Source: Nesterenkonia sandarakina
GTDB lineage: Bacteria > Actinomycetota > Actinomycetes > Actinomycetales > Micrococcaceae
NCBI RefSeq assembly: GCF_013410215.1
Contig: NZ_JACCFQ010000001.1
Coordinates: 2,046,001-2,110,000, forward strand
Reading direction: 5' to 3'
Length of the DNA: 64,000 bases
Positions 20,843 to 29,740 of this stretch are shown in pieces. The notes under the pieces were generated by a model. The model was not told the origin of the DNA. It saw only the letters and a list, made by a program, of their open reading frames with translations, and did not search any database. The position numbers were made by a program, and so were the translations under genes. Position 1 is the stretch's first letter. Every line of letters starts with the position of its first letter.

Positions 20843-21625
20843 TCACTCCTTGTCTTCGCTGCGTACGGTGCGCTTCTCGATGGGCTTCTCGATCTCAGGC
20901 CCGACCTGCACGATCCGGTGCACGAAGACCCCGGGCAGGTGCACCGCGTCGGGGTCGATCTCCCCGGGCTCCACGAGCTCCTCCACTTGGGCGATGCAGA
21001 TCCGGCCCGCCATGGCGGCGTCGGGGCTGAACTGCCGGGCGGCCTTGTTGAAGACCAGGTTGCCATGCCGGTCACCGCGCTGGGCGTGGACCAGGGAATA
21101 GTCGGTGACGATCGATTCCTCCAGGACGAACTCCAGGGATCGACCGTCGTGGATCGTGAAGGGACGGACCTCCTTGGGCGCAGACTCCTTCACCACGTTG
21201 CCGGAGCGGTCGTAGGTCATCGGGATGCCGCCCTCGGCGACCTGTGTGCCCACTCCGGAGCGGGTGTAGAACCCCGGGATCCCGGCCCCGCCGGCGCGCA
21301 TCTTCTCCGCCAGCGTGCCCTGGGGGACCAGCTCCAGCTCCAGCTCGCCCTCGAGGTACTGGCGGGCGAACTCCTTGTTCTCCCCGACATAGGAGGAGGT
21401 CATCTTCACGATCCGGCGTGCGGCGAGCAGGATGCCCAGCCCCCAGCCGTCCACGCCGCAGTTGTTCGACGCGACGGAGAGCCCGGAGGCGCCCTGCTCC
21501 AGCAGCGCCTCGATGAGCTGGATCGGATTGCCGGAGAGGCCGAAGCCTCCCACCGCCAAGGAGGCGCCGTCGGGAATGTCGGCGACGGCCTCGGCGGCGC
21601 TCGCCACGGTCTTGTCGATGGTCAT
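20843..21625 (-). CDS. scoA: Succinyl-CoA:3-ketoacid CoA-transferase subunit A
   Basis: A 260-residue alpha subunit of SCOT. The family signature is [23 protein letters not shown] near the N-terminus, followed by [34 protein letters not shown] and [19 protein letters not shown]. It forms the active enzyme with ScoB, encoded 7 nt downstream. Upstream, toward bdhA, is a run of short tandem repeats. Context (3-hydroxybutyrate dehydrogenase, thiolase, transporters) indicates ketone-body catabolism. Confidence 0.95.
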   Translation of the reverse strand: MTIDKTVASAAEAVADIPDGASLAVGGFGLSGNPIQLIEALLEQGASGLSVASNNCGVDGWGLGILLAARRIVKMTSSYVGENKEFARQYLEGELELELVPQGTLAEKMRAGGAGIPGFYTRSGVGTQVAEGGIPMTYDRSGNVVKESAPKEVRPFTIHDGRSLEFVLEESIVTDYSLVHAQRGDRHGNLVFNKAARQFSPDAAMAGRICIAQVEELVEPGEIDPDAVHLPGVFVHRIVQVGPEIEKPIEKRTVRSEDKE

Positions 21626-21663
21626 GGGTTCTCCTCAGGGACTCAGGGGGCTCAGGAATTCGG

Positions 21664-21748
21664 GGGTCAGCGACTCATAGGTTCAGCAACTCAGGGGGTC
21701 AGCGACTCAAGGTTCAGCAACTCAAGGTTCAGCAACTCAAGGTTCGGG
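21664..21748. repeat. Short tandem repeats between bdhA and scoA
   Basis: About five degenerate ~15-bp units built on GGTTCAGCAACTCAA (+ strand) lie in the 179-nt gap downstream of bdhA. Two adjacent units near 21711-21740 are identical and the others vary at a few positions. There are no unique spacers and the unit is too short for CRISPR. Confidence 0.85.
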
Positions 21749-21804
21749 GGTCCAGCGGCTCGGGGCAGGCGGTGGGATGCCTGGCTCTCCGCGGGCGGCT
21801 CTGC

Positions 21805-22602
21805 TCAGCGTGCGCTCCATCCTCCGTCGATGGCGTAGGACGTGCCGGTCACCATCCCAGCCGCATCGGAGGCCAGCCAGGTGGCCAGGGAAGCGACCTC
21901 CTCGGGTTCCACCAGTCGTTTCACCGAAGACTCGGTGAGCATGATCTTCTCGATCACCTCATCCTCGCCGATGCCGTGGATGCGCGCCTGATCAGCGATC
22001 TGCTTCTCCACCAGCGGGGTGCGCACATAGGCAGGGTTCAGGCAGTTCGAGGTCACGCCGTGCTCGGCCCCCTCCAGGGCGGTGACCTTGGAGAGGCCCT
22101 CCAGAGCATGTTTGGCGCTCACGTAGGCGGACTTGTACGGGCTGGCGCGCAGCCCATGGACCGAGGAGATGTTGAGGATCCGGCCGAAGCCGCGCTCGTA
22201 CATGCCGGGAAGGGCGGCGCGGATCAGCAGGAACGGAGACTCGACCATCAGCCGGTGCATGAGCCGCCACGCCTCGGGGTCGAACTCGGGCAGCGGAGCG
22301 ACCCGCTGGATGCCGGCGTTGTTGACCAGGATGTCAGCGTCCAGGACTCCGCTCTCCGCGGTGAGTGCTTCCAGCGACCCGGTCTCGGAGAGATCCACTG
22401 TCCAGGAGGTGCCGCCGATCTGCGCCGCCAGAGCCTCAGCGGCTGCGCCGTCGCGGTCGCAGACGGTCACCTGGGCGCCGGCGGCGGCGAAGGCCCGCAC
22501 GCAGGCCGCACCGATGCCGGAGGCCCCGCCGGTGACGACGGCGCGGCGGCCGGTGAGCGCGCCGGCCGAGAGGGGCGAGCTGCGGAGGGTGTCGGTGTGC
22601 AT
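21805..22602 (-). CDS. bdhA: 3-Hydroxybutyrate dehydrogenase (SDR family)
   Basis: A 265-residue classical short-chain dehydrogenase that oxidises D-3-hydroxybutyrate to acetoacetate with NAD+. It shows the cofactor motif TGGASGIG (about 24-31), NNAG (95-98), catalytic Ser in NISS (about 146), and YVSAK (Tyr 160, Lys 164). The segment VHGLRASPYKSAYVSAKHALEGL is typical of bacterial BdhA. Its position between a GntP-type permease and scoAB supports this substrate over other SDR substrates. The C-terminus is YAIDGGWSAR. Confidence 0.9.
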   Translation of the reverse strand: MHTDTLRSSPLSAGALTGRRAVVTGGASGIGAACVRAFAAAGAQVTVCDRDGAAAEALAAQIGGTSWTVDLSETGSLEALTAESGVLDADILVNNAGIQRVAPLPEFDPEAWRLMHRLMVESPFLLIRAALPGMYERGFGRILNISSVHGLRASPYKSAYVSAKHALEGLSKVTALEGAEHGVTSNCLNPAYVRTPLVEKQIADQARIHGIGEDEVIEKIMLTESSVKRLVEPEEVASLATWLASDAAGMVTGTSYAIDGGWSAR

Positions 22603-22669
22603 CGGGCTCCTTGGGGGGGTCGAGTCGGGGATCGGTGGGGACCGGATGGATGAGGCGCGGGGTCGGGGA

Positions 22670-24082
22670 TCAGAAGCCGCCCACGGCCGTGACCAGAGCG
22701 ATCAGCGCCACAACCACCAGGACAGGGATCACGAGTGTCACCATAGCGATGTCCTTATAGGACTGCCGGTGGGTGAGGCCACAGACGATCAGCAGCGTGA
22801 CGACGGCGCCCGAGTGCGGCAGCGTGTCCAGGCCGCCTGCGGCCATGGCGGTCAGCCGGTGCATCATCTCCAGGCTGATGCCTTCGGCCTCGGCCATGGC
22901 GCGCAGGTCCGCACCCAGGGCGTTCAGGGCGATGGTCATGCCCCCGGAGGAGGAGCCGGTCAGCCCGGCGGTGATCGAGGTGGTCACCACCGAGGTCACC
23001 AGGGCGTTGGCGCCCATGCCGAAGACCGAGTCACGGACCACCGCGAAGGCGGCCACAGAGGCGACGACGGCGCCGTAGCCCACCTCGGAGGCGGTGGAGA
23101 AGATCGGCAGCATCGAACGCTTGACGCCGTCGTTGAATCCGACCTTCAGGGTGCTCCATCGACCGAAGTTCAGCGCCACGATCAGTCCGATGGCCGCCAC
23201 GATGGCGACCGTCACGGCCCACAGCCCGGCCCGGGAGTCATAGGTGATGGACCCGAAGGTGTCCTCTTGGAGATAGGACCAGTCCAGCGCCGGGAAGATC
23301 ACCAGGGTGCAGGCGAAGTTGACCGCGAAGACGGCGAGCAGCGGCAGGAACGGGACCAGCCGGTTCGGCGGGGCCAGCGTGGTGGTGACCGTGGAGCCGT
23401 CGTCGGAGGACCCGCCGATGACCTTCTCGGACTCCGGGGACTCGAAGTGCTCACCCTTGGCGATCAGAGCCCGACGCCGGCGCTCCAGCCACAGCAGGCC
23501 CAGGCCGAAGATCAGGACGCCGCCGAGGACGCCCACCCCTGGACCCGCGTAGGCGCCGGTGCCGAAGAACTGCCCGGGGATGATGTTCTGGACCTGCGGC
23601 GAGCCGGGCAGCGCGGTCATGGTGAAGGTGAAGATGCCCAGCGCGATCGTGCCCGGGATCAGTCGGCGCGGGATGTCGGCCACGCGGAACAGCTCGCGGG
23701 CCAGCGGATACATCACGAAGGCGACCACGAAGAGGCTGATCCCGCCGTAGGTCATCAGCGCGGAGGTGATCACCGTGGCCGCGATCGCGCTGCGGCTTCC
23801 GATCCAGCCGGTCACGGTGCGCGCGATCGACTCGGCGTAGCCGGTGACGGTCATCAGGATCCCGAAGATGGCCCCGCCGAGGAAGACTGGGAACCAGCTG
23901 CCCACGAAGCCGGCCATCGCCGGCATGAACACCTCGGTGTAGGAGGCCAGGATCGGGGCTCCGGAGAACAGCACGCAGACCACCGCGGCCACCGGAGCGG
24001 CAAGGATCACCGGCACGCCGCGGTAGGCGAGCGTGATGAGCAGCAGCAGGGACACGATGATGCCGACGATGCCCAGGATCAT
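22670..24082 (-). CDS. GntP-family permease, probable 3-hydroxybutyrate uptake
   Basis: A 470-residue membrane protein with about 12-14 hydrophobic segments, resembling the GntP family (gluconate and D-3-hydroxybutyrate permeases). Starting at 24082 gives MILGIVGIIVSLLLL directly after a strong GAGGAGA site; the longer frame from 24145 has no ribosome site. Recognisable stretches include SWFPVFLGGAIFGILM, LTGSSSGGMTIALNAL and GGLDTLPHSGAVVTLL. A cytoplasmic loop near 230-260 is acidic and Ser-rich. It lies just upstream of bdhA on the same strand, so 3-hydroxybutyrate is the likely substrate (inference). Confidence 0.88.
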   Translation of the reverse strand: MILGIVGIIVSLLLLITLAYRGVPVILAAPVAAVVCVLFSGAPILASYTEVFMPAMAGFVGSWFPVFLGGAIFGILMTVTGYAESIARTVTGWIGSRSAIAATVITSALMTYGGISLFVVAFVMYPLARELFRVADIPRRLIPGTIALGIFTFTMTALPGSPQVQNIIPGQFFGTGAYAGPGVGVLGGVLIFGLGLLWLERRRRALIAKGEHFESPESEKVIGGSSDDGSTVTTTLAPPNRLVPFLPLLAVFAVNFACTLVIFPALDWSYLQEDTFGSITYDSRAGLWAVTVAIVAAIGLIVALNFGRWSTLKVGFNDGVKRSMLPIFSTASEVGYGAVVASVAAFAVVRDSVFGMGANALVTSVVTTSITAGLTGSSSGGMTIALNALGADLRAMAEAEGISLEMMHRLTAMAAGGLDTLPHSGAVVTLLIVCGLTHRQSYKDIAMVTLVIPVLVVVALIALVTAVGGF

Positions 24083-24211
24083 GAAGATCTCCTCGTGGAG
24101 AGTGGTGGTTTCAGTGACGCCCGTCTCGGCGTCGTAGACCAGCATCCACGCAGTGATGTGACGCGCGCTACATTCTCCTGTTCAACAGTGCAGCGCGCTT
24201 TTCGTAGCTTG

Positions 24212-25390
24212 CTACGAAAGTGGTCGGTGCGGCGGGGTGCCGTGATGCGCGGCCAGCACCCAGGACAGCTCGACGAGCGTGTCGAGGTCTCCGAGGTCCG
24301 CCCCGGTGATCTCCTGGAACCTCTGCAGCCGGTACCGCAGCGTGTTGACGTGCACCGGGATGCTGCGGGCGGCGGAGGGGATGCTCATCCGGTGGCGCAG
24401 GTAGGCGTCCACCGCCTCGAGCACATGCTCACCGAAGACCTGGGCCTCGAGCAGCGGCTGCAGGTGTCGCTCCTGCAGCAGTGTGGTGACCTCGGGGCTC
24501 GCGTGCACCGCGGCCCGCCAGGAGAGACGATCCAGGTCCACCAGTCCGGTCTGTCCCACGGCGGCGGCGGCGCGCAGGGCGGCCGAGGCGGACTCGAAGG
24601 ACCGTGGCAGCTCCTCCAGGGTCACCGCCGGGCCGAGCCCGACGGTCAGCCGTTCCGGCTCCGAGCCCAGGGGAGGCTCTCCGATCAGGATGCCCACCAG
24701 GGTGCCGGCCCGCACGGCGGTCAGTGCCCGGATCCCCGACCGTTCGGCCCAGTCCTGGAGGCGCCGCTGGCGCTCCTGGTCCGACTCTGGCTGCGAGTCC
24801 GCCGCCAGGGCGCGCAGCGGTGCTGCGGTGGGGACGTCGTAGAGGGCGGCGCCGCGGGTCAGCTCGGCCGGCTCCAGGTCGGTGGCCACGGCGTCGCCGA
24901 TCCAGGCGGCCCGACGGGTGGAGTCAGCCAGGGCCCGCGAGACATCCTTGTCCTGATACACCAGGACCGCCCGGGCGGAGAACACGTCGCCGAGCTCCCA
25001 GAGCAGGGTGGCGGAGGCCAGGACCTGATCTGCCGGAATGCCGTGGTTCGGGGCGTGGTCCAGCAGCCGGTGCAGGATCACCGACATGCAGGCCCGGAAG
25101 CCGGCCAGCACGCTTCCCACCGGCACCCCCTGGGCATGCCGCTCCGAGGCGAGGGCGTCGGCCTCGGCCACGTCGTCGTGGCAGGGCTCGAAGCCGGCGC
25201 GGATGGTGCGGATGCTCAGGGCGATGTTGCGCCGCACCGAGGCTTCCAGGGAGGCGGTGGGGACCTCGTCGTAGCCGGGCACCGTGTCGCGAATGGTGTC
25301 GAGGGTCTGCTCCAGGATGCTGCCGTCCTGTTCGAGGGTGGCCAGCAGGTGGTCCCAGTCGGCCTCGGTGGGGTGCTCATCCGCTGTCAT
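24212..25390 (-). CDS. PucR/CdaR-type transcriptional regulator of the ketone-body cluster
   Basis: A 392-residue regulator with a C-terminal PucR-type helix-turn-helix (RSIPVHVNTLRYRLQRFQEITGADL, about 350-375). The N-terminal half is a helical sensor-like region (VRRNIALSIRTIRAGF, VGSVLAGFRACMSVILHRLL), and a GGDEF-like CdaR middle follows. The start at 25390 is preferred; 25402 (MVSP...) is possible and a longer frame to 25519 is not supported. It sits between the permease and the divergent atoE operon, so it probably senses a metabolite of this pathway. Two identical 15-bp direct repeats lie just upstream of its start. Confidence 0.85.
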   Translation of the reverse strand: MTADEHPTEADWDHLLATLEQDGSILEQTLDTIRDTVPGYDEVPTASLEASVRRNIALSIRTIRAGFEPCHDDVAEADALASERHAQGVPVGSVLAGFRACMSVILHRLLDHAPNHGIPADQVLASATLLWELGDVFSARAVLVYQDKDVSRALADSTRRAAWIGDAVATDLEPAELTRGAALYDVPTAAPLRALAADSQPESDQERQRRLQDWAERSGIRALTAVRAGTLVGILIGEPPLGSEPERLTVGLGPAVTLEELPRSFESASAALRAAAAVGQTGLVDLDRLSWRAAVHASPEVTTLLQERHLQPLLEAQVFGEHVLEAVDAYLRHRMSIPSAARSIPVHVNTLRYRLQRFQEITGADLGDLDTLVELSWVLAAHHGTPPHRPLS

Positions 25391-25425
25391 GGGGCTCACC
25401 ATACCGGCTGCGCTGCGCTGCTCCC

Positions 25426-25462
25426 GCGGCACTCTCGCGCTGTTTCTGCGGCACTCTCGCGC
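25426..25462. promoter_or_regulatory. Direct-repeat operator candidate upstream of the PucR-type gene
   Basis: GCGGCACTCTCGCGC occurs exactly twice, at 25426-25440 and 25448-25462. The repeat distance is 22 bp, close to two helical turns, so both sites would face the same side of DNA. The pair lies 36-72 bp before the regulator start in the divergent region, a suitable place for autoregulation. Confidence 0.5.
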
Positions 25463-25637
25463 CGCTCGGGCATCTTCATTCGCACCGCTTCGGCGTCGCC
25501 CGCTCGCCGCTGGGCGCACCTCCGCGCTCCGTGCCGAGTGTGACCCTGCGGCGTCTGCAGCGTCCTGAGGTGATTTGCATCGTTAGGTGGCGTGCATCAC
25601 ATTTGGGTGCGGCGGGTGCCGTGTGGCTCCCGCGTTC

Positions 25638-25680
25638 CACATCATCTGCTCGACGTCTTCTGTCCGACGTCATCTGTTCC
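25638..25680. repeat. Three tandem ~14-bp units before the atoE operon
   Basis: Units 25638-25651, 25652-25665 and 25666-25680 share the core AC(A/G)TC(A/T)TCTG. They end 15 nt before the GAAGGAG ribosome site of the small ORF. They could be regulator sites or a neutral expansion. The rest of 25391-25708 contains the direct repeats described above and no other gene. Confidence 0.6.
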
Positions 25681-25708
25681 AAGTCCCCGATCCGAAGGAG
25701 CTGCGCTG

Positions 25709-25825
25709 ATGTCTGTCCGGTCTTCCGCTGCCGCTGAAACGTTGCATCACGAGTTGTCCGAGGGCGTGGCCCGTGTTCTCGGAACCTCCGCTCGCCGCCG
25801 CATCCCCACGGGGCGTGCGGCATGA
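25709..25825 (+). CDS. 38-residue ORF translationally coupled to the AtoE-type transporter
   Basis: A small ORF starting at ATG 25709 with a well-placed GAAGGAG site (25694-25700) and a stop that overlaps the transporter start (ATGA, 25822-25825). The product starts MSVRSSAAAETLHHELSEG and ends in a basic RRRIPTGRAA tail, with no membrane segment. It uses more A/T-ending codons (GCT, TTG, CAT, GTT) than neighbouring genes. The transporter has no ribosome site of its own as strong as this one, so the ORF may set its translation. I recognise no family. It may be a coupling ORF or a real small protein. Confidence 0.55.
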   Translation: MSVRSSAAAETLHHELSEGVARVLGTSARRRIPTGRAA

Positions 25826-27195
25826 CGGTTTCGCGGCAGGATGCCGCAGGCAAAAGCGCCGTTCTCGGCAGGGTGATGCGGCCGCTGAACTCGCTGGTGG
25901 AGAAGCTGATCCCCTCAGCCCTGGTCTTCGCGATCGCGCTGACCCTCATCGTGGGTGTCCTGGCGCTGATCTTCACCGACGCGGGGCCGATCCAGGTCGT
26001 CGAGGAATGGGGCATCGGACTGGCCGGGCTGCTGGAGTTCATCACCCAGATGGCCCTGATCCTGTTCCTGGGCTACATCCTGGCCAACACGAGACCCGCG
26101 CGAAAACTGCTGCGCCGACTGGCCACAGTCCCCAGGACAGCGATCCAGGCCTACCTGTTCGTGTTCCTGGTCGCCGCCCTGGCAAGCCTGATCACCTGGG
26201 GCCTGGGACTGGTGGTCGGCGGGCTGCTGGCGCGCGAGGTTGCTCACGTCTTCCGGGAACGTGCGATCCCGGTGCACTTCCCCATGCTGGTGGCCGCAGG
26301 GTTCTCCGGGTTCGTGGTCTGGCATATGGGCTACTCCGCCTCCGGGCCGCTGACCGCAGCCACCCCCGACTCCTTCGTGGCCGGACAGCTGGGCGCCCCG
26401 CTGCCCGTGGGGCAGACCATCTTCTCCACCTGGAACATCATCGCCTGCATCGTGACCATCGCCGTGGTCGCCCTGGCGCTGTACCTGGTCGCACCGCGGG
26501 ACAGCGCCACGGTGGTGCCGCTGAAGGTGGACGCCCGCGAGGCCGATGTCGAGATCGACGACGCCGTCGAGACCCCCGCGGATCGGGTGGACGCCTCCCG
26601 CATTCCCACCACGCTGATCGGGCTGATGCTGGTGGCCTATCTGATCATCCACTTCAGCGGCGGCGGCACCCTGACCTTGGACGTGGTCAACTGGAGCTTC
26701 CTGGGGCTGATCATGCTCTTGGTCCGCAGCCCCTTCGAGCTGATCGCCCTGACCAAGCAGGCCGCCTCGAACGTGGGCGAGATCCTGCTGCAGTTCCCGC
26801 TCTACGCGGGCATCCTGGGCATCATGGCCGGCACCGGGCTGATGAGCGTGATCTCCGAGGCCTTCGTGGCGATCTCGACTCCGCAGACCTTCGCGCTCTT
26901 CGCGTTCCTCTCTGCCGGGCTGGTGAACTTCTTCGTGCCCTCCGGCGGCGGACAGATCGCCGTGCAGGCCCCGATCCTGCTCGAGGCCGCAGAGGCGCTC
27001 AGCGTGGATCCGGCGCTGGCCATCATGGCCGTGGCCTACGGGGACCAGTGGACGAACATGATCCAGCCGTTCTGGGCGCTCCCGCTGCTGGCCATCGCGG
27101 GACTGAAGATGCGCGACATCCTCAGCTACACCACGATCGTGCTCATCGCCTCCGGCCTCGTCTTCGGCACGACCCTGCTCATCGTCTCGATGTGA
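25822..27195 (+). CDS. atoE: AtoE-type short-chain fatty-acid transporter
   Basis: A 457-residue SCFA_trans family membrane protein (AtoE type) with about 11-12 hydrophobic segments. Recognisable family stretches are LVEKLIPSALVFAIALTL near the N-terminus, FSGFVVWHMGYSASGPLTAATP, QFPLYAGILGIMAGTGLM, NFFVPSGGGQIAVQAPILLEAA and YGDQWTNMIQPFWALPLLAIAGLK. It would import acetoacetate or butyrate-type acids for the divergent scoAB/thiolase genes. The cluster therefore has two transporters of different families. The start overlaps the small upstream ORF. Three 13-15 bp tandem units begin at its stop codon (27187-27228). Confidence 0.92.
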   Translation: MTVSRQDAAGKSAVLGRVMRPLNSLVEKLIPSALVFAIALTLIVGVLALIFTDAGPIQVVEEWGIGLAGLLEFITQMALILFLGYILANTRPARKLLRRLATVPRTAIQAYLFVFLVAALASLITWGLGLVVGGLLAREVAHVFRERAIPVHFPMLVAAGFSGFVVWHMGYSASGPLTAATPDSFVAGQLGAPLPVGQTIFSTWNIIACIVTIAVVALALYLVAPRDSATVVPLKVDAREADVEIDDAVETPADRVDASRIPTTLIGLMLVAYLIIHFSGGGTLTLDVVNWSFLGLIMLLVRSPFELIALTKQAASNVGEILLQFPLYAGILGIMAGTGLMSVISEAFVAISTPQTFALFAFLSAGLVNFFVPSGGGQIAVQAPILLEAAEALSVDPALAIMAVAYGDQWTNMIQPFWALPLLAIAGLKMRDILSYTTIVLIASGLVFGTTLLIVSM

Positions 27196-27266
27196 TCGCC
27201 TCGACGTGATCGGCCTCGAGGTGATCGGTCGCGATGCAGCGGCCGCTGGGTCATCGCTGAACGGGT

Positions 27267-27587
27267 TCAGAGCTCGAAGTAGAACTCATGGTGCGACGCG
27301 CAGCCCGGGTTGAACCCTGCCGTGCAGCGCTCGCAGGACTCAGCGGTGAGGTACTCCGCGATGCTGAACCGGGTGCGGCAGACCCCGCAGAGCAGCGCCA
27401 GCTCCTCGCGGCGGCCCCGCGGCCACGGGGAGATCCGGTGCGTCTCTGCCTCCTGGTGACACCACAGGCAGGGATACCAGCGGTCGCAGCAGAAGAACCG
27501 GATGGCGACGACGTCGCGCGGCCCGGCATAGTGCCGGCAACGGGTCTGCTCATCCACCGTGGCACCGCGGACCTGGGGTTCATCCAT
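27267..27587 (-). CDS. CHY zinc-finger protein
   Basis: A 106-residue protein rich in Cys and His: CRHY at 17-20, CC at 33-34, CLWCH at 40-44, CGVC at 67-70, CERC at 85-88 and C-x2-HH at 96-100. This spacing matches the CHY-type zinc-finger domain known from RCHY1/Pirh2 and yeast Hot13 and found as small stand-alone proteins in bacteria. The bacterial role is unknown; in eukaryotes the domain takes part in protein interaction or thiol chemistry. It lies between atoE and ilvD with no evident operon partner. A dispersed hairpin element sits just upstream of its start. Confidence 0.88.
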   Translation of the reverse strand: MDEPQVRGATVDEQTRCRHYAGPRDVVAIRFFCCDRWYPCLWCHQEAETHRISPWPRGRREELALLCGVCRTRFSIAEYLTAESCERCTAGFNPGCASHHEFYFEL

Positions 27588-27614
27588 GGCCCCGAGGCTA
27601 GCCCACCCCCCAGC

Positions 27615-27688
27615 CGTTGAGCGGCTGATTCTCCGAGCATCTCATGCGCATTTCGGCCCAGACCCGTCGCAGACTCAGCCCCTCAACG
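27615..27688. repeat. Dispersed hairpin element, copy B
   Basis: The arms 27615-27632 and 27671-27688 pair over 18 positions with two mismatches. The arm reads GGCTGA opposite TCAGCC where other copies have GGCGGA opposite TCCGCC, a compensatory pair. It lies in a divergent intergenic region (CHY gene left, ilvD right), so it is not only a terminator. Confidence 0.88.
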
Positions 27689-27847
27689 CAAGGGTGGCCA
27701 GTCACCCAGTGCAAGGATGGCCAAGACCTCAACGCAACGGGGGCCCGCCTCGCAATCACGCGAGGGTGCCTCATCTCTCCAGCCCAGTGGGATTCTGCAT
27801 CGTGAGACATCCGGCGGTGCGGGTGCGCTGGGACACGTGGGCAGGCA

Positions 27848-27860
27848 TAGAATCCAGAGC
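27848..27860 (+). promoter_or_regulatory. Leaderless-type promoter of ilvD
   Basis: TAGAAT (27848-27853) ends 7 nt before the ATG at 27861, so transcription should begin at the start codon. There is no Shine-Dalgarno site. A -35 is not evident. Confidence 0.55.
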
Positions 27861-29642
27861 ATGGCTGAGCGCACCGCAGAGACCCCAGAGAACACCCCCG
27901 ACGTCGTCGAGGGCAAGGCACCATTCACCCCGCCCACCGCGGTCACCGGACCCTCCAGTCCGGAGAAGCCGCGCAGCTGGGAGGTCACCGACGGCTACAC
28001 CCGCGCCCCGGCGCGCGGGATGCTGCGCGCGGTGGGCATGGGCGACGACGACTTCTCCAAGGCTCAGATCGGCATCGCCAGCTCCTGGAACGAGATCACC
28101 CCCTGCAACCTCTCCCTGGACCGCCTGGCCAAGGCCTCCAAGGAAGGCGTGCACGCCGGCGGCGGCTACCCGCTGGAGTTCGGCACCATCTCGGTCTCCG
28201 ACGGCATCTCCATGGGTCACGAGGGGATGCACTACTCGCTGGTCTCCCGCGAGGTCATCGCCGACTCGGTGGAGACCGTGATCCAGGCCGAGCGCCTCGA
28301 CGGCTCGGTGCTGCTGGCCGGCTGTGACAAGTCCCTGCCGGGGATGCTCATGGCAGCGGCCCGGCTGAACCTCTCCAGCGTGTTCCTCTACGCCGGTTCG
28401 ATCATGCCCGGGGTCGCCCGATTCGCCGACGGCACCGAGAAGGAGGTCACCCTGATCGACGCCTTCGAAGGGGTCGGCGCCTGCGCCCGCGGCACCATCA
28501 GCGAGGCCGACCTCGACGTCATCGAACGCGCCATCTGCCCCGGCGAGGGCGCCTGCGGCGGCATGTACACCGCCAACACCATGGCCTGCATCGGCGAGGC
28601 GCTGGGCATGTCGCTTCCCGGCTCCGCCGCACCGCCCTCGGCGGACCGCCGCCGCGACCACTACGCGCACAAGTCCGGCGAGGCCGTGGTGGAGCTGCTG
28701 CGCAAGGGCATCACCACCGGTGACATCCTCACCAAGAAGGCCTTCGAGAACGCCATCGCGGTGACCATGGCCTTCGGCGGGTCCACCAACGCGGTGCTGC
28801 ACCTGCTGGCCATCGCCCGCGAGGCCGGGGTGGAGCTCAAGCTCGAGGACTTCAACCGCATCGGGGACAAGGTGCCCCACCTGGGTGACCTGAAGCCCTT
28901 CGGCCAGTACGTGATGGCCGACGTCGACCGGGTCGGGGGAGTGCCGGTGGTCATGCGCGCCCTGCTCGACGCCGGGCTGCTCCACGGCGACGCGCTCACC
29001 GTGACCGGCAAGACGGTCGCCGAGAACCTGGAATCGATCAACCCGCCGGACATCGACGGCAAGATCATCCGCGCGCTGAACAACCCGATGCACCCCAACG
29101 GCGGGATCGCGGTGCTCCACGGCTCGCTGGCCCCGGAGGGTGCAGTGGTGAAGTCCGCCGGCTTCGACGCCGAGGTCTTCGAGGGCACCGCCCGGGTCTT
29201 CGAGCGGGAACAGCAGGCGCTCAAGGCCCTGGAGGAAGGCCGGATCCAGGCCGGCGACGTCGTCGTCATCCGGTATGAGGGACCCAAGGGCGGACCGGGC
29301 ATGCGTGAGATGCTCGCCATCACCGGCGCCATCAAGGGCGCCGGACTGGGCAAGGACGTGCTGCTGATCACCGACGGACGCTTCTCCGGAGGCACCACCG
29401 GACTGTGCATCGGACACATCGCCCCGGAAGCCGTCGACGGCGGCCCCATCGCCTACGTCGCCGACGGGGACCTGATCCGGGTCGACATCGCCGGGCGCAG
29501 CATCGAGCTGGTCGTGGACGCCGGCGAGTTCGCCGCCCGGCAGCAGGACTGGACCCCGCTGCCGCCGTTCATCACCACCGGTGTGCTCGGCAAATACGCC
29601 AAGCTGGTCCGCTCCGCCGCCGAGGGCGCCTACTGCGGCTGA
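27861..29642 (+). CDS. ilvD: Dihydroxy-acid dehydratase IlvD
   Basis: A 593-residue iron-sulfur dehydratase for the third common step of isoleucine and valine synthesis. The start at 27861 gives [10 protein letters not shown]; the open frame continues upstream but without a ribosome site, and the -10 hexamer argues for a leaderless start here. Cluster Cys residues are in PCNLSLDRL (about C82), [10 protein letters not shown] (about C155) and [12 protein letters not shown] (about C232). The C-terminal [20 protein letters not shown] motif is present. ilvB follows after 354 nt containing an attenuator. Confidence 0.97.
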   Translation: MAERTAETPENTPDVVEGKAPFTPPTAVTGPSSPEKPRSWEVTDGYTRAPARGMLRAVGMGDDDFSKAQIGIASSWNEITPCNLSLDRLAKASKEGVHAGGGYPLEFGTISVSDGISMGHEGMHYSLVSREVIADSVETVIQAERLDGSVLLAGCDKSLPGMLMAAARLNLSSVFLYAGSIMPGVARFADGTEKEVTLIDAFEGVGACARGTISEADLDVIERAICPGEGACGGMYTANTMACIGEALGMSLPGSAAPPSADRRRDHYAHKSGEAVVELLRKGITTGDILTKKAFENAIAVTMAFGGSTNAVLHLLAIAREAGVELKLEDFNRIGDKVPHLGDLKPFGQYVMADVDRVGGVPVVMRALLDAGLLHGDALTVTGKTVAENLESINPPDIDGKIIRALNNPMHPNGGIAVLHGSLAPEGAVVKSAGFDAEVFEGTARVFEREQQALKALEEGRIQAGDVVVIRYEGPKGGPGMREMLAITGAIKGAGLGKDVLLITDGRFSGGTTGLCIGHIAPEAVDGGPIAYVADGDLIRVDIAGRSIELVVDAGEFAARQQDWTPLPPFITTGVLGKYAKLVRSAAEGAYCG

Positions 29643-29703
29643 GCCGGACGGGATCAGCCGCCCGCAGACCGGATTTCCACCATGTGAGACGGGTATCCGG
29701 GAT

Positions 29704-29732
29704 GTTGACACTGATCACAGGCCAGGGAAGCA
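29704..29732 (+). promoter_or_regulatory. Candidate ilvB promoter
   Basis: TTGACA (29704-29709) is a perfect -35 consensus. A 17-nt spacer leads to AAGCAT (29727-29732), a weak -10. Transcription would start at about 29740, at or next to the leader-peptide ATG (29741), so the leader may itself be leaderless. Confidence 0.5.
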
Positions 29733-29740
29733 TGGGCGGC

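Noticed and set aside
21664-21748. CRISPR array considered for the tandem repeats
   Set aside because: Units are about 15 bp, contiguous and degenerate, without unique spacers, and there are no cas genes.
22133-25543. 1136-codon plus-strand open frame opposite the permease and regulator genes
   Set aside because: It is an antisense shadow of GC-rich coding sequence: biased composition, no domains, and the minus strand encodes clear protein families with proper starts.
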